Shown: piece after piece, positions 1 through 6,319 of the stretch
Position numbering within the stretch: the first letter of the stretch is position 1
Layout of the letters: each line of letters opens with the position of its first letter
Assembly: GCA_041476545.1 (NCBI GenBank)
Contig: JBGOTP010000263.1
Coordinates: 1 to 7,666 of the forward strand
Direction of reading: 5' to 3'
Source of the DNA: JBGOTP01 sp041476545
Lineage (GTDB): Bacteria; Acidobacteriota; Vicinamibacteria; Vicinamibacterales; CAVVIG01
DNA: 7,666 nt
Made by a program: the position numbers and the translations under genes
The notes under the pieces: generated by a model
The model's database searches: none
What the model saw: only the letters and a program-made list of their open reading frames with translations
What the model was told of the DNA's origin: nothing

Positions 1-1424
1 GTGACGCGCAGCGCCGGCACCAGCCCGAACAATGCGGTGCTGACCACGGTCACGACCAATGTCCAGGCCAGCACGGTCCCATCGATCGGCATCGGCACGA
101 CCAGCCGGCTGCTCGCCAGCTCCAACACCCACCACGCCAATGGCAGCGCGAGAGCGGCGGCCGCCAGCGACAACACGAGACTCTCGAGCAGCAGTTGACG
201 AACGACTCGCGATCGCCCTGCGCCGATGGCCAGTCGAATCGCCACCTCGCGCCGCTGCCGGGAGCCGCGCGCCAGCATCAAGTTCGCCGCGTTCACGCAG
301 GCGATGAGGAGCACGATCATCGGAAGCGGGATGATGAGGGCGAGCGCTTGCGCCCGGAACGAGGGGTCGAGCATCGAGACTCGGTGGACGTCGACGCCGG
401 CCTGATGCGTCGAGGCGAACCCCAGCGCCTCGATGCGTCCCGTCCCGACCGCCCGGGCGGCCGCCTCGATCTGTTCGAGCCCGACCCCGCCGCGCAACTG
501 GCCGACAAAACGCAGGGCGCGTTCCCTGCCAGGCATGGCACTGGAACCCGGGGCCACACGATCGGCGAGGGCCAGGGGCAGCCAGATATCAGGACCTTCG
601 ACACCGAGGCGAATCTGTGTGCCGCCGAACTGCGGCGCCGCCACGCCGATGATCTGCACCGGCGACTCCGCGACACGAATCGCGCGACCGATGACGGACG
701 GGTCGGCCGCGAAGTCGCGCCGCCAGACTTTGTAGGAGATCACGGCAACCGAAGCATTGGCAGGCTGGTCCTCGTCAGGACGAAAGGCACGCCCGAGCGC
801 AGGTCGCGCGCCAAGCACGTCGAAGTAGTTGGCCGACACGAGCAGCCCGCTCATCTGCCGGGGGTCCGGCAGCGCCGCCGTGACGCTTGCCGACGACATG
901 GCGGTCAGGTCCATCATCCCGGACAGTCCTCGGCGCAAGGCCTCGTAGTCCGTCGGCGACCACAGGAGATTCCCCGGCGGCCTGCCGGCCGGCAGACGAC
1001 GAAGCTCCAGTTCGACGAGTTTGTCCTGCGCACCGACTCCCGGAACGTCCTGGAAAGCCACGCCGTTGATGAAGGCCACAGCGGCCACCATCGCGGCGAT
1101 CCCAAGCGCCAGACTTCCGACGACGGCGGCCGACAATCCTGCCGAGCGTCGGGCCGCTCGACCCGAATACCGCACGTCCCGGAGGAACTGCTCGAGCCAC
1201 GCCCCGGCCCGCGCTTCCAGCACTTGTTCTCGTACCTGCGTCACGCCGCCGAACGCGGCCAGCGCCGTGCGCCTCGCTTCGGCGGTTGACATGCCGGCTT
1301 CGAGCCGCGCGTCGATGTCGTGCTGGAGAAACGACTCGAACTCGGCATCCGGAAGCCGGTGACGTGACTCGCGACCGATCCATCGGCGCAGCGCCGCGCG
1401 CATGCGCGAGAGTTGGCGGTTCAC
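1..1424 (-). CDS. ADOP-family ABC transporter permease, N-terminal two thirds (runs off left edge)
   Basis: This is an inner-membrane MacB/FtsX-type permease of the acidobacterial duplicated orphan permease class. The reading frame is open from a GTG at 1424 to the window edge (474 codons). Residues 1-80 are the short soluble prefix typical of ADOPs. A first membrane helix follows at about 97-120, then a periplasmic MacB-like domain. From about residue 360 there is a second helix, the motif CVNAANLMLARGSRQRREVA, then IRLAIGAGRSRVVRQLLLES and two more helices. A full ADOP has about 800-850 residues, so the second FtsX unit lies outside the window. I chose GTG 1424 because it overlaps the padR stop codon (GTGA) and has GGAGG four bases upstream; an in-frame ATG at 1403 would cut off only seven residues. 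The substrate is unknown. ADOPs lack a fused ATPase, and their partner ATPase is usually not adjacent. Confidence 0.93.
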   Translation of the reverse strand, partial: MNRQLSRMRAALRRWIGRESRHRLPDAEFESFLQHDIDARLEAGMSTAEARRTALAAFGGVTQVREQVLEARAGAWLEQFLRDVRYSGRAARRSAGLSAAVVGSLALGIAAMVAAVAFINGVAFQDVPGVGAQDKLVELELRRLPAGRPPGNLLWSPTDYEALRRGLSGMMDLTAMSSASVTAALPDPRQMSGLLVSANYFDVLGARPALGRAFRPDEDQPANASVAVISYKVWRRDFAADPSVIGRAIRVAESPVQIIGVAAPQFGGTQIRLGVEGPDIWLPLALADRVAPGSSAMPGRERALRFVGQLRGGVGLEQIEAAARAVGTGRIEALGFASTHQAGVDVHRVSMLDPSFRAQALALIIPLPMIVLLIACVNAANLMLARGSRQRREVAIRLAIGAGRSRVVRQLLLESLVLSLAAAALALPLAWWVLELASSRLVVPMPIDGTVLAWTLVVTVVSTALFGLVPALRV

Positions 1425-1786
1425 GCGCCCTCCATGACCCGGGCCACGGCCAGGGTGATCGCGTTCCAGTGCGCTTGTTCTTTCTGCAACTGGCGGCGGC
1501 CGGCCTTGGTGATGGTGTAGAACCGGGCCCTCCGATTGTTCTCGGAGACGCCCCACTCGCCCGACACCCAGCCGTTTTCCTCGATGCGCTGCAGCGAGGG
1601 GAACAGCCCCCCGGGCGTCACCTGGAAGACGTCGTCGGTCAGGCTGCTCAACCGCTTCATCAGGCCCCACCCATGGATGGGTTCCCGGGCGATGACGCGC
1701 AGCACGAGCAGATCCAGCGTGCCTTGCGGCACGTCCTTTCGTTCGGGTCGTTCGGCTCTTTCGGCACGCTCGCGGCGTTCGGCCAT
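1421..1786 (-). CDS. PadR-family transcriptional regulator
   Basis: This small DNA-binding protein (121 residues) probably represses its own operon. After a charged Glu/Arg-rich start (residues 2-17) comes the PadR winged helix: GTLDLLVLRVIAREPIHGWG (about 22-41), then the recognition helix and wing with the block TPGGLFPSLQRIEENGWV (about 57-74), and ENNRRARFYTITKAGRRQL near the end. The usual Y of the G-S-L-Y-P motif is F here. It is the short, ADOP-associated form, without a long C-terminal dimerisation helix bundle. ATG 1786 is preceded by AGGAG with an 8-base gap. Its stop overlaps the GTG of the permease gene, so the two are one coupled unit. The inverted and direct repeats just upstream are the likely operator. 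Confidence 0.95.
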   Translation of the reverse strand: MAERRERAERAERPERKDVPQGTLDLLVLRVIAREPIHGWGLMKRLSSLTDDVFQVTPGGLFPSLQRIEENGWVSGEWGVSENNRRARFYTITKAGRRQLQKEQAHWNAITLAVARVMEGA

Positions 1787-1794
1787 GATGGCTT

Positions 1795-1838
1795 CTCCTA
1801 TCGCGTGACGATAGGAATAACCCGACTCCTATCGCGTG
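1795..1838. promoter_or_regulatory. Repeated operator-like sites upstream of padR
   Basis: The 8-mer TCCTATCG occurs at 1796-1803 and 1827-1834, and its exact reverse complement CGATAGGA at 1809-1816. This gives two overlapping inverted repeats with spacers of 5 and 10 bases. The outer copies are part of a 13-bp direct repeat CTCCTATCGCGTG (1795-1807 and 1826-1838), offset by 31 bases or about three helical turns. The copy nearest the gene contains the padR Shine-Dalgarno sequence (AGGAG on the minus strand), and the middle copy covers the -10 box. This fits autorepression by PadR. It differs from the classical PadR half-sites ATGT/ACAT, so the binding protein is inferred from position. Confidence 0.6.
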
Positions 1839-1842
1839 TCAA
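1814..1842 (-). promoter_or_regulatory. Promoter of padR-ADOP operon
   Basis: Reading on the minus strand, a perfect -35 box TTGACA (1842-1837) is followed after 17 bases by TATTCC (1819-1814), a weak -10. The -10 lies inside the arms of the TCCTATCG/CGATAGGA repeats, so a protein bound there would block polymerase. The position suits transcription of padR, whose ATG is at 1786. The assignment rests on sequence match only. Confidence 0.5.
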
Positions 1843-1948
1843 CAGGAAAGCGGATCTGCTGACATCGGCTTGCAGCCGACGCCGGCCGGTGGCATTCTGA
1901 GCCGCGCGGCCGAAGAACTGAGAGCTGAGTCCTCTGGAGCACTGCCCA

Positions 1949-2470
1949 ATGCCGTCACCCTCATTTCGTATCGAGCCCTTGCCGGGTTACACGCCCACGA
2001 TCGGGAGGCTGGTGGGCATGCTCCTTTACGCGCGCAAGACCACGTTGGCCGCTGTCGAAGGACTGAGTACGGCAGAACTGGATCATCTGCACGATGACTC
2101 CAGCAACTCGATTGGCGCTCTTCTGGCTCACATCGCCGTGGTGGAGCGTGGGTATCAGGTTCTCACGTTCGAGGAGCGACGTCCGACGGCACAAGAGCAG
2201 GCGGCGTGGGAGCCCGCTCTCACACTCGGAGCCGAGGGCCGTCGTCTCCTTCGCGGTCAGCCTCTCGAGCACTACCTTCACGAGCTCGCCGAGGTGCGGC
2301 GCGTCACGGCCGAAGGGCTTGCCGCGCGCGATGATGCCTGGCTGGAGCGAACGCTCAGCGCTGCCCCCGCGATGAATGCGCACTGGGCGTGGTTCCATGT
2401 CGCCGAGGACGAGATCAACCACCGCGGGCAGATGCGGTGGCTGCGCGCCCGCCTCGGAGGTGGACGATGA
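1949..2470 (+). CDS. DinB-family (DinB/YfiT-like four-helix) protein
   Basis: This 173-residue protein is predicted to be cytoplasmic and to have the DinB/YfiT four-helix fold, whose members bind a metal ion through three histidines. Many are thiol-dependent transferases, but this one's reaction cannot be read from sequence. His61 in the motif ALLAHIAVVERGYQ (57-70), and His150 and His158 in WFHVAEDEINHRGQM (148-162), fit the metal triad. Gln161 after Arg-Gly is also typical. ATG 1949 is preceded by GGAG nine bases upstream. The gene overlaps the DUF3291 gene by four bases (ATGA), so the two are probably co-translated. The family is named after Bacillus DinB, but a DNA-damage role should not be assumed. 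Confidence 0.9.
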   Translation: MPSPSFRIEPLPGYTPTIGRLVGMLLYARKTTLAAVEGLSTAELDHLHDDSSNSIGALLAHIAVVERGYQVLTFEERRPTAQEQAAWEPALTLGAEGRRLLRGQPLEHYLHELAEVRRVTAEGLAARDDAWLERTLSAAPAMNAHWAWFHVAEDEINHRGQMRWLRARLGGGR

Positions 2471-2994
2471 AGCGTTTCCATTTGGCGCAGGTGAACATCG
2501 GGCGGTTTCGGGCGCCGATCGACTCGCCCATCATGGCGGGCTTCCGGGCACAACTGGAGCCGATCAATGCGCTCGCAGATCAGAGCCCCGGCTTCATCTG
2601 GCGCCTGCAGACCGAGGATGGCGACGCCACGGCGGTGCGGCCCTACGCGGGCGACGATCTCATGGCGATCAACATGTCCGTCTGGGATTCGTTGGAGGCG
2701 CTGCAACAGTTCGTCTACAAGAGCCACCATGTGCACACCCTGCGCGGCAGGGACCAGTGGTTCGAGCCAATCGAGGGCCCAATTCTCGCGTTGTGGTGGA
2801 TCCCGGGCGGTCACACCCCGACCGTGCAGGAAGCCGTGGAGCGGCTTGCGCATCTGAAGACGCACGGGCCGACACCGCACGCGTTCAGCTTCAGGACACC
2901 ATTCCCTCCGCCTGACGGGCAGACCGAGGTCGAGAACCTTGACGCGGTATTCTGCGACTTCGCGTCGCCCGACACGCCACGTCAGCGACGCTGA
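2467..2994 (+). CDS. DUF3291 domain-containing protein
   Basis: This 175-residue protein belongs to DUF3291, which I recognise from the conserved blocks in order: HLAQVNIGRFRAPIDSPIM (5-23), INALADQSPGFIWRLQ (33-48), NMSVWDSLEALQQFVYKSHH (69-88), RDQWFE (95-100), LALWWIPGGHTPTVQEAVER (108-127) and GPTPHAFSF (134-142). The family is predicted to have a dimeric alpha-beta barrel like small monooxygenases, and its function is unknown. I chose ATG 2467 because GGAGG lies six bases upstream and it overlaps the DinB stop as ATGA; a longer in-frame version from 2389 would lie within the DinB coding sequence. The Pro/Arg-rich last 30 residues are outside the conserved domain. Pairing with DinB-type genes suggests a shared small-molecule role, which is inference. 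Confidence 0.92.
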   Translation: MKRFHLAQVNIGRFRAPIDSPIMAGFRAQLEPINALADQSPGFIWRLQTEDGDATAVRPYAGDDLMAINMSVWDSLEALQQFVYKSHHVHTLRGRDQWFEPIEGPILALWWIPGGHTPTVQEAVERLAHLKTHGPTPHAFSFRTPFPPPDGQTEVENLDAVFCDFASPDTPRQRR

Positions 2995-3023
2995 GCACGA
3001 TCGCCCTGAAGCAGGCACACTTC

Positions 3024-3440
3024 ATGGACAACACCGAGACCGACAGGACGGCCAGCACGGGTGTGGTGACTCGGGCGATGTCGGACCAGGCGCGGGCGGG
3101 ACGCGAGCCCCTGCTGGATTCCTGGGACCGGAACAACACGATTCTGGTCAACCTGCTCCGTGCCCTGCCGGAGGGCGGGCTCGAGATCACGGCGATGGAG
3201 GGCAGCCCCTCCATCGCTCAGCTGTTCACACACATCCACTATGAACGGCTGGTGTTTGTCTTCGAGGACGCTCCCGAGTTCGCCAGACATCCGCCCGAGG
3301 AGGAGTGGGCGGTCGAGCGGGACCCGGCCGATCACGTGGCGCATCTGGATGCGCAAGAAGTGAGCGAACGCAGCGTGATGATTCGCGCGAGGACTCAACC
3401 CGGTGTGTGCGCCGCCGCTGACGCGCACGCGCGGAACTGA
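3024..3440 (+). pseudogene. DinB-family gene damaged by internal deletion and frameshift
   Basis: The first 100 residues look like a normal second DinB-family protein: LLDSWDRNNTILVNLLRALP (30-49), then AMEGSPSIAQLFTHIHYER (57-75, His70/His72) and VFEDAPEFARHPPEEEWAVE (80-99). After about residue 100 the frame drifts into sequence unlike the family and ends at 3440. In the +1 frame from about 3325 to the stop at 3363 the translation is RPITWRIWMRKK, which resembles the usual end of these proteins. I read this as loss of the middle of the gene, including the helix with the other metal-binding histidines (HxxxxHHGQ-type block), joining the two ends out of frame. An intact member would be about 160 residues. 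The start is uncertain: ATG 3024 has a poor ribosome site, and ATG 3078 is the alternative. It lies 29 bases after the DUF3291 gene and was probably part of that operon. Confidence 0.7.
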
Positions 3441-3465
3441 GTGATCTACGGTGGTTGCGGCACGA

Positions 3466-3483
3466 ACTCGGTCTGGACCGAGT
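3466..3483. repeat. Palindromic repeat, copy 1 (downstream of HNH gene)
   Basis: The 17-bp sequence CTCGGTCTGGACCGAGT (3467-3483) recurs exactly at 4785-4801. With the A at 3466 it forms an inverted repeat with 8-base arms, ACTCGGTC and GACCGAGT, around TG. It starts 13 bases beyond the HNH stop codon, between the convergent DinB pseudogene and HNH gene. There it could act as a hairpin terminator, though no T-run follows on either strand. Confidence 0.6.
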
Positions 3484-3496
3484 CCCCGCGGACCCA

Positions 3497-4579
3497 TCAG
3501 GATCCGGCTCCGGATGAATCGCCGACATTCGCATGCCGTTCCCCGAAGTGCAGGGTCGCCTCGTGCGCGTTGTGCGCCCGGCACCGCAGCGAGAGATTCT
3601 CGACGGTGGTCGGTCCGCCGTCGGCGTACGGCTCGACGTGATGAAACTCGAGGAACCCCGTTTCCGTGCAGCGACCCTCCGTGCCGACGAACGCGCAGCG
3701 CCCACCGTCGCGATGCCAGACCGCCCGCCTGACTGACGCGGACACGTGCCTGGACGTCTCGTTGCTCACCCGTGCGGCGCCGGGTTTCTTGACCTGCGCG
3801 AGCCTAGTCCGCTCCAGTTGGTCGACGAGCACGGTCAACGCGCGCTCGATGATCGCTGCCGGGTCTCCCGTGGGAATCACGTGACGCAGGAGGTCCTGCG
3901 CGCGGCGCAGCTTGCCGTGCCCTTCACGACTGACGGTGACTTTGATCAGGTACCGCTCAGGTGAGAGCGGTGCGACCGTCGCTCGCGCCGACGCGATCAC
4001 GCCCAGAGCCTGCGGTCCATCCCCGTTGCCCGCGGAGATCGGCCCGGGGTTGGCGGGCCGTGAATCAGCCGCACACGGCGGTGCAGCAGGCGGCATCGGA
4101 GCCTCGGACAGTGTCCCGGTCCCTGACGAGAGCGTCGACGTCGACACTCTCCGGATTCTGGCTTCGATGTCCGGTTGTGGATGGAGGCACGCAATCATGC
4201 GCTCGACCTCCGGCTTGGTCTTGTGGCGCGCGCCCTCGAGCAGCGCCTCGTGATTCTCGTCCGTAAGATGTGGTTTCAGCAACACGACGGTGGTCAGCGT
4301 GATGGCTCCGCTCACCAGCAGTTCCATGACCGCCGGGAATCTTCGGGACGCACGCGCGGCCGCAATCCGCCCGTAGGCCGCGTGCTCGGAGAGTCGCAGC
4401 ACCTGGGTGCAATAGGCAAACAGCGACGAGCAACCCTCATCAAGAAAGAGCTTGCGATCATCCAGCTCGGCAAGCAACGCGACGAGTGCCGCGGTCGCGC
4501 GTCGTTCGCCGGCGGCGGCATTCTTCACTTCGGCAATGAGCTCGCGGTCCGACAGGCAACGGAGAGGATCGTGTGACAT
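3497..4579 (-). CDS. HNH endonuclease family protein
   Basis: This predicted metal-dependent HNH nuclease has 360 residues, the normal size for a family repeated many times in acidobacterial genomes. The N-terminal helical part contains LSDRELIAEVK (9-19) and CSSLFAYCTQVLRLSEHAAY (50-69). A Pro/Ala-rich linker spans about 146-200. A second conserved part has PLSPERYLIKVTVSRE (204-219) and KLRRAQDLLRH (223-233). The nuclease domain covers about 278-345: AVWHRDGGRCAFVGTEGRC (286-304), then FLEFHHVEPYADGG (309-322), Asn328, and LRCRAHNAHEA (331-341). The HNH residues are His313/His314, Asn328 and His336; Cys295, Cys304 and Cys333 may hold a structural zinc. All key residues are present. ATG 4579 has AGGA directly against it, too close to work as a ribosome site. 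Cellular role unknown; the flanking repeats raise the possibility of mobility. Confidence 0.93.
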   Translation of the reverse strand: MSHDPLRCLSDRELIAEVKNAAAGERRATAALVALLAELDDRKLFLDEGCSSLFAYCTQVLRLSEHAAYGRIAAARASRRFPAVMELLVSGAITLTTVVLLKPHLTDENHEALLEGARHKTKPEVERMIACLHPQPDIEARIRRVSTSTLSSGTGTLSEAPMPPAAPPCAADSRPANPGPISAGNGDGPQALGVIASARATVAPLSPERYLIKVTVSREGHGKLRRAQDLLRHVIPTGDPAAIIERALTVLVDQLERTRLAQVKKPGAARVSNETSRHVSASVRRAVWHRDGGRCAFVGTEGRCTETGFLEFHHVEPYADGGPTTVENLSLRCRAHNAHEATLHFGERHANVGDSSGAGS

Positions 4580-4585
4580 TCCTTT

Positions 4586-4601
4586 CGTATATCACGGTGA
4601 T
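4586..4601 (-). promoter_or_regulatory. Possible -10 box and palindrome ahead of HNH gene
   Basis: On the minus strand TGATATACG contains an extended -10-like TG-A-TATACG (4/6 match to TATAAT, 4591-4586) only seven bases before the HNH ATG. It touches a perfect 11-bp palindrome ATCACCGTGAT (4601-4591). If this is the promoter, the transcript would start at or next to the ATG and be leaderless. That would also explain the unusable spacing of AGGA to the ATG. No -35 match is seen. Confidence 0.3.
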
Positions 4602-4937
4602 TTTCGGCGCCGCCGTCGTCCGCGTCGTCGGCGATTGACGATTCGATCTGGTCGCGTGAGATCCGGACCGCGATCGCGCCGTGGATGGGCGTACAGCTCG
4701 CAGGTGCGGCCATCGTCGTCGGAGCTGCCGCATTGGCGGCGGGCGCATCGCGAAACGTGTCAAGCGCTATTTCGCACGGCGCGGCTCGGTCTGGACCGAG
4801 TTCACGCGCGCAGTCCGCCGACGGTTTGACTCTGCCCAGGGGCGCGCGGAGAATGAGCACGGCCTGCGAGAGAACGTCGAGGGTATGGCGATTCCCGCGG
4901 ATCGGTGACTCACGTTGGCGCCGTCCGGTCATACGCC
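4602..4937. other. Gene-poor stretch without a recognisable gene
   Basis: No gene can be supported here. A plus-strand frame through 4601-4942 encodes a hydrophobic stretch, VQLAGAAIVVGAAALAAG, followed by Arg/Ser-rich sequence unlike a protein. A second plus frame contains AKRVKRYFARRGSVWTEF. A minus frame from 4932 overlaps the HNH start. None has a convincing ribosome site or a family match I recognise. They may be remnants of an older gene. The second palindromic repeat copy (4785-4801) lies inside. Confidence 0.5.
4785..4801. repeat. Palindromic repeat, copy 2 (upstream of HNH gene)
   Basis: This is an exact second copy of CTCGGTCTGGACCGAGT in the same orientation, 1318 bases from the first. 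The two copies bracket the HNH gene: copy 1 lies 13 bases past its stop, copy 2 about 205 bases before its start. The match does not extend further on either side; the preceding base is G here and A in copy 1. Confidence 0.6.
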
Positions 4938-4944
4938 GTTAAGC

Positions 4945-4973
4945 CCGACAGTATCGGCCGTTCCAAGTATCAT
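4945..4973 (+). promoter_or_regulatory. Candidate promoter for the accessory block
   Basis: CCGACA (4945-4950, 4/6 match to TTGACA), a 17-base spacer, and TATCAT (4968-4973, 5/6 match to TATAAT) form a plausible sigma-70 promoter. Transcription would begin near 4980, only about four bases before ATG 4984. The first gene would then be made from an almost leaderless mRNA, which agrees with its lack of a clear Shine-Dalgarno sequence. Confidence 0.4.
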
Positions 4974-4983
4974 TTCTAAGAAT

Positions 4984-5511
4984 ATGGATGAGGAACGTCG
5001 TCGCGAGCTGGTTGACTCACAAGGCCTGAGTTGGTTGGTTAGCGCCAGGAATCAGGTCCAGTTGTTCATGTTGAAGGTGCACGAGAGCGCGCCACCGTCC
5101 TCCGAGGCTGGGACGACTACTGAGGCCAGCCCGGAACTCAGGCAGTGGCTCCTATTTGTGGGAGCGGGATTCTCTCTTTGGCGCGCGGTCTTTCTTGTGG
5201 ACCCGAAGGACGTGGACCGACAGACAAGCGATCTTCAAGAGAATGCGACGGCATTCCTTGAGAAGGTCATCCAAACGAACGCTGTGACCTTCGGCGACGA
5301 TCGGTCGTGTGCGACTTGGTCCAGCGGCTACTACCTAAACAACGCGCGCTACCGCGTGAAAGCGCTAGCGGCATTCCGCGAGGTTCCTCCACTGCGACCG
5401 GGTATCGCAAATGCCCGGATTCGTGAGGTATGGAATGAGACCTTCCTTGCTCTGCTCGACACCTTTCATGGGTTTGTGAGTGAAGGCAAGTCATCGAAAC
5501 GCATGGCGTAG
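4984..5511 (+). CDS. Hypothetical helical protein, partner of the HEPN-like gene
   Basis: I do not recognise this family. ATG 4984 gives 175 residues; a TTG start at 4915 would add 23 Pro/Ser-rich residues that look non-coding. The protein is mostly helical and soluble. A charged start (MDEERRREL) is followed by SWLVSARNQVQLFMLKVHES (16-35), then a low-complexity Ser/Thr/Glu linker (about 37-48). Next come WLLFVGAGFSLWRAVFLV (55-72), a helix containing FLEKVIQTNAVTF (91-103), the aromatic motif WSSGYYLNNARYRV (111-124), and a C-terminal helix ending in EVWNETFLALLDTFHGFV (149-166). The hydrophobic stretch 55-72 contains Arg and probably packs in the core rather than crossing a membrane. It stands directly before the HEPN-like gene on the same strand and is likely co-transcribed. 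GC content is lower than to the left, suggesting transfer. It could be a toxin partner or antitoxin, but nothing in the sequence proves this. Confidence 0.7.
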   Translation: MDEERRRELVDSQGLSWLVSARNQVQLFMLKVHESAPPSSEAGTTTEASPELRQWLLFVGAGFSLWRAVFLVDPKDVDRQTSDLQENATAFLEKVIQTNAVTFGDDRSCATWSSGYYLNNARYRVKALAAFREVPPLRPGIANARIREVWNETFLALLDTFHGFVSEGKSSKRMA

Positions 5512-5608
5512 CCAACGCGCTCTCGGGCGTCGGCGCGCATGTCATCCTCTGAGGGATCTCTGGAGCGAGCGCGCCGCGGTTGAAGCGCAACGTCTCGCAG
5601 AGGCAATC

Positions 5609-6319
5609 ATGGGTTCGGATCTTCCAGCATCCAAGATCGTTGATTTCATCATCGGCGACTTCGAAGCCGCCTGGAACGCGCTCGCTGCTGAGCCCGTCGC
5701 TGGCAATCGAGGCAACTTCCTGTTCGCACTTCAAGCCATGGTGCTGCTCGAGGTCGCCAGTCGGCTTTGCGCTTCTGATCTGACCGGGGCGGCGCTCGGC
5801 GCCTTCTCGACGCAGCTAAGCGCGCGCGATCCTCGATACTTCACAGCCTTGCCAGGCGCTTGCGCCGGCGGGTCTCACGAGTTCACCCTCCCGTGTTCAG
5901 GTCCGAATCCGTCCGCTGAATTGTTGGCGGCGTTGTTTGACCTGATCCGTAACGGACAGGCGCACCAGTACCAACAGATCCGCGTCAGGCTAAGTGACGG
6001 CATGGACTTCCAGGTGGAATTGACAGGCGCCGAACATGGGTTGTTCCTCGACCGCACGCCGAATCGCACCGGACATCTAGTCCAATCGAGGGATGAGAGC
6101 GGAGACTTGTGGTTGAAGGTGCGGACCGACGTCTTGTTCGTCGACGTGAGAGAGAGTATTCGAACGGCCAATCTGTTGGGTCGAGGCCTGTCGATCGTCC
6201 ACTTGGTTAGGCCTCGCGGGAGCGGTACGTACCAGTTTTCCAGTGCTCAGTTGGAGCAGGCGCTCCAACCAACGGGCAGCGAGAGGTCCACACTGGGGCT
6301 GCGATTGCCGCTGGTGTAG
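5609..6319 (+). CDS. HEPN-like protein with RN-x3-H motif (possible RNase)
   Basis: No named family is recognised with certainty. ATG 5609 (AGAGG five bases upstream) gives 236 residues. The frame is open back to a GTG at 5480, which would add 43 residues and overlap the previous gene. Part of that extension (LRDLWSERAAVEAQRLAEAI) could be a real helix, so the start is uncertain. Helices at about 10-27 and 36-55 (NFLFALQAMVLLEVASRLC) are followed by DLIRNGQAHQYQQI (111-124). This contains Arg114-Asn115-x3-His119, the catalytic signature of HEPN ribonucleases, at the end of a helix as in that fold. The remainder (about 124-236) looks like a beta-rich domain and is not recognised. If the motif is active, the protein would cut RNA as a dimer, as HEPN toxins and defence effectors do. 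No antitoxin nucleotidyltransferase is adjacent; the preceding unknown gene is the likely partner. The motif is seen; the activity is inferred. Confidence 0.65.
   Translation: MGSDLPASKIVDFIIGDFEAAWNALAAEPVAGNRGNFLFALQAMVLLEVASRLCASDLTGAALGAFSTQLSARDPRYFTALPGACAGGSHEFTLPCSGPNPSAELLAALFDLIRNGQAHQYQQIRVRLSDGMDFQVELTGAEHGLFLDRTPNRTGHLVQSRDESGDLWLKVRTDVLFVDVRESIRTANLLGRGLSIVHLVRPRGSGTYQFSSAQLEQALQPTGSERSTLGLRLPLV

Noticed and set aside
195..1289. Long plus-strand frame of 364 codons
   Set aside because: It lies opposite the ADOP permease reading frame. Its product is Arg/Gly/His-rich with no family pattern, as expected for a shadow frame in GC-rich DNA.
1865..1879. Hairpin TCGGCT-TGC-AGCCGA between padR and the DinB gene
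   Set aside because: It has a short stem and no T-run, and it lies between divergent promoters where no terminator is needed. A chance origin is likely.
2278..3018. Minus-strand frame of 246 codons
   Set aside because: It lies opposite the well-supported DinB and DUF3291 genes and has low-complexity Arg/Pro-rich sequence.
2982..3705. Minus-strand frames opposite the DinB pseudogene
   Set aside because: The amino-acid pattern is Arg-rich and unlike any family. The plus-strand frame has clear DinB sequence.
4685..4942. Small plus-strand frame with a hydrophobic segment
   Set aside because: Only about 18 residues look like a membrane helix; the rest is Arg/Ser-rich with no ribosome site. It is kept as part of a gene-poor stretch, not called as a gene.
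6206..6212. GTTAGGC inside the HEPN-like gene
   Set aside because: It is within coding sequence, with no flanking L-box pairing, so it is treated as chance.
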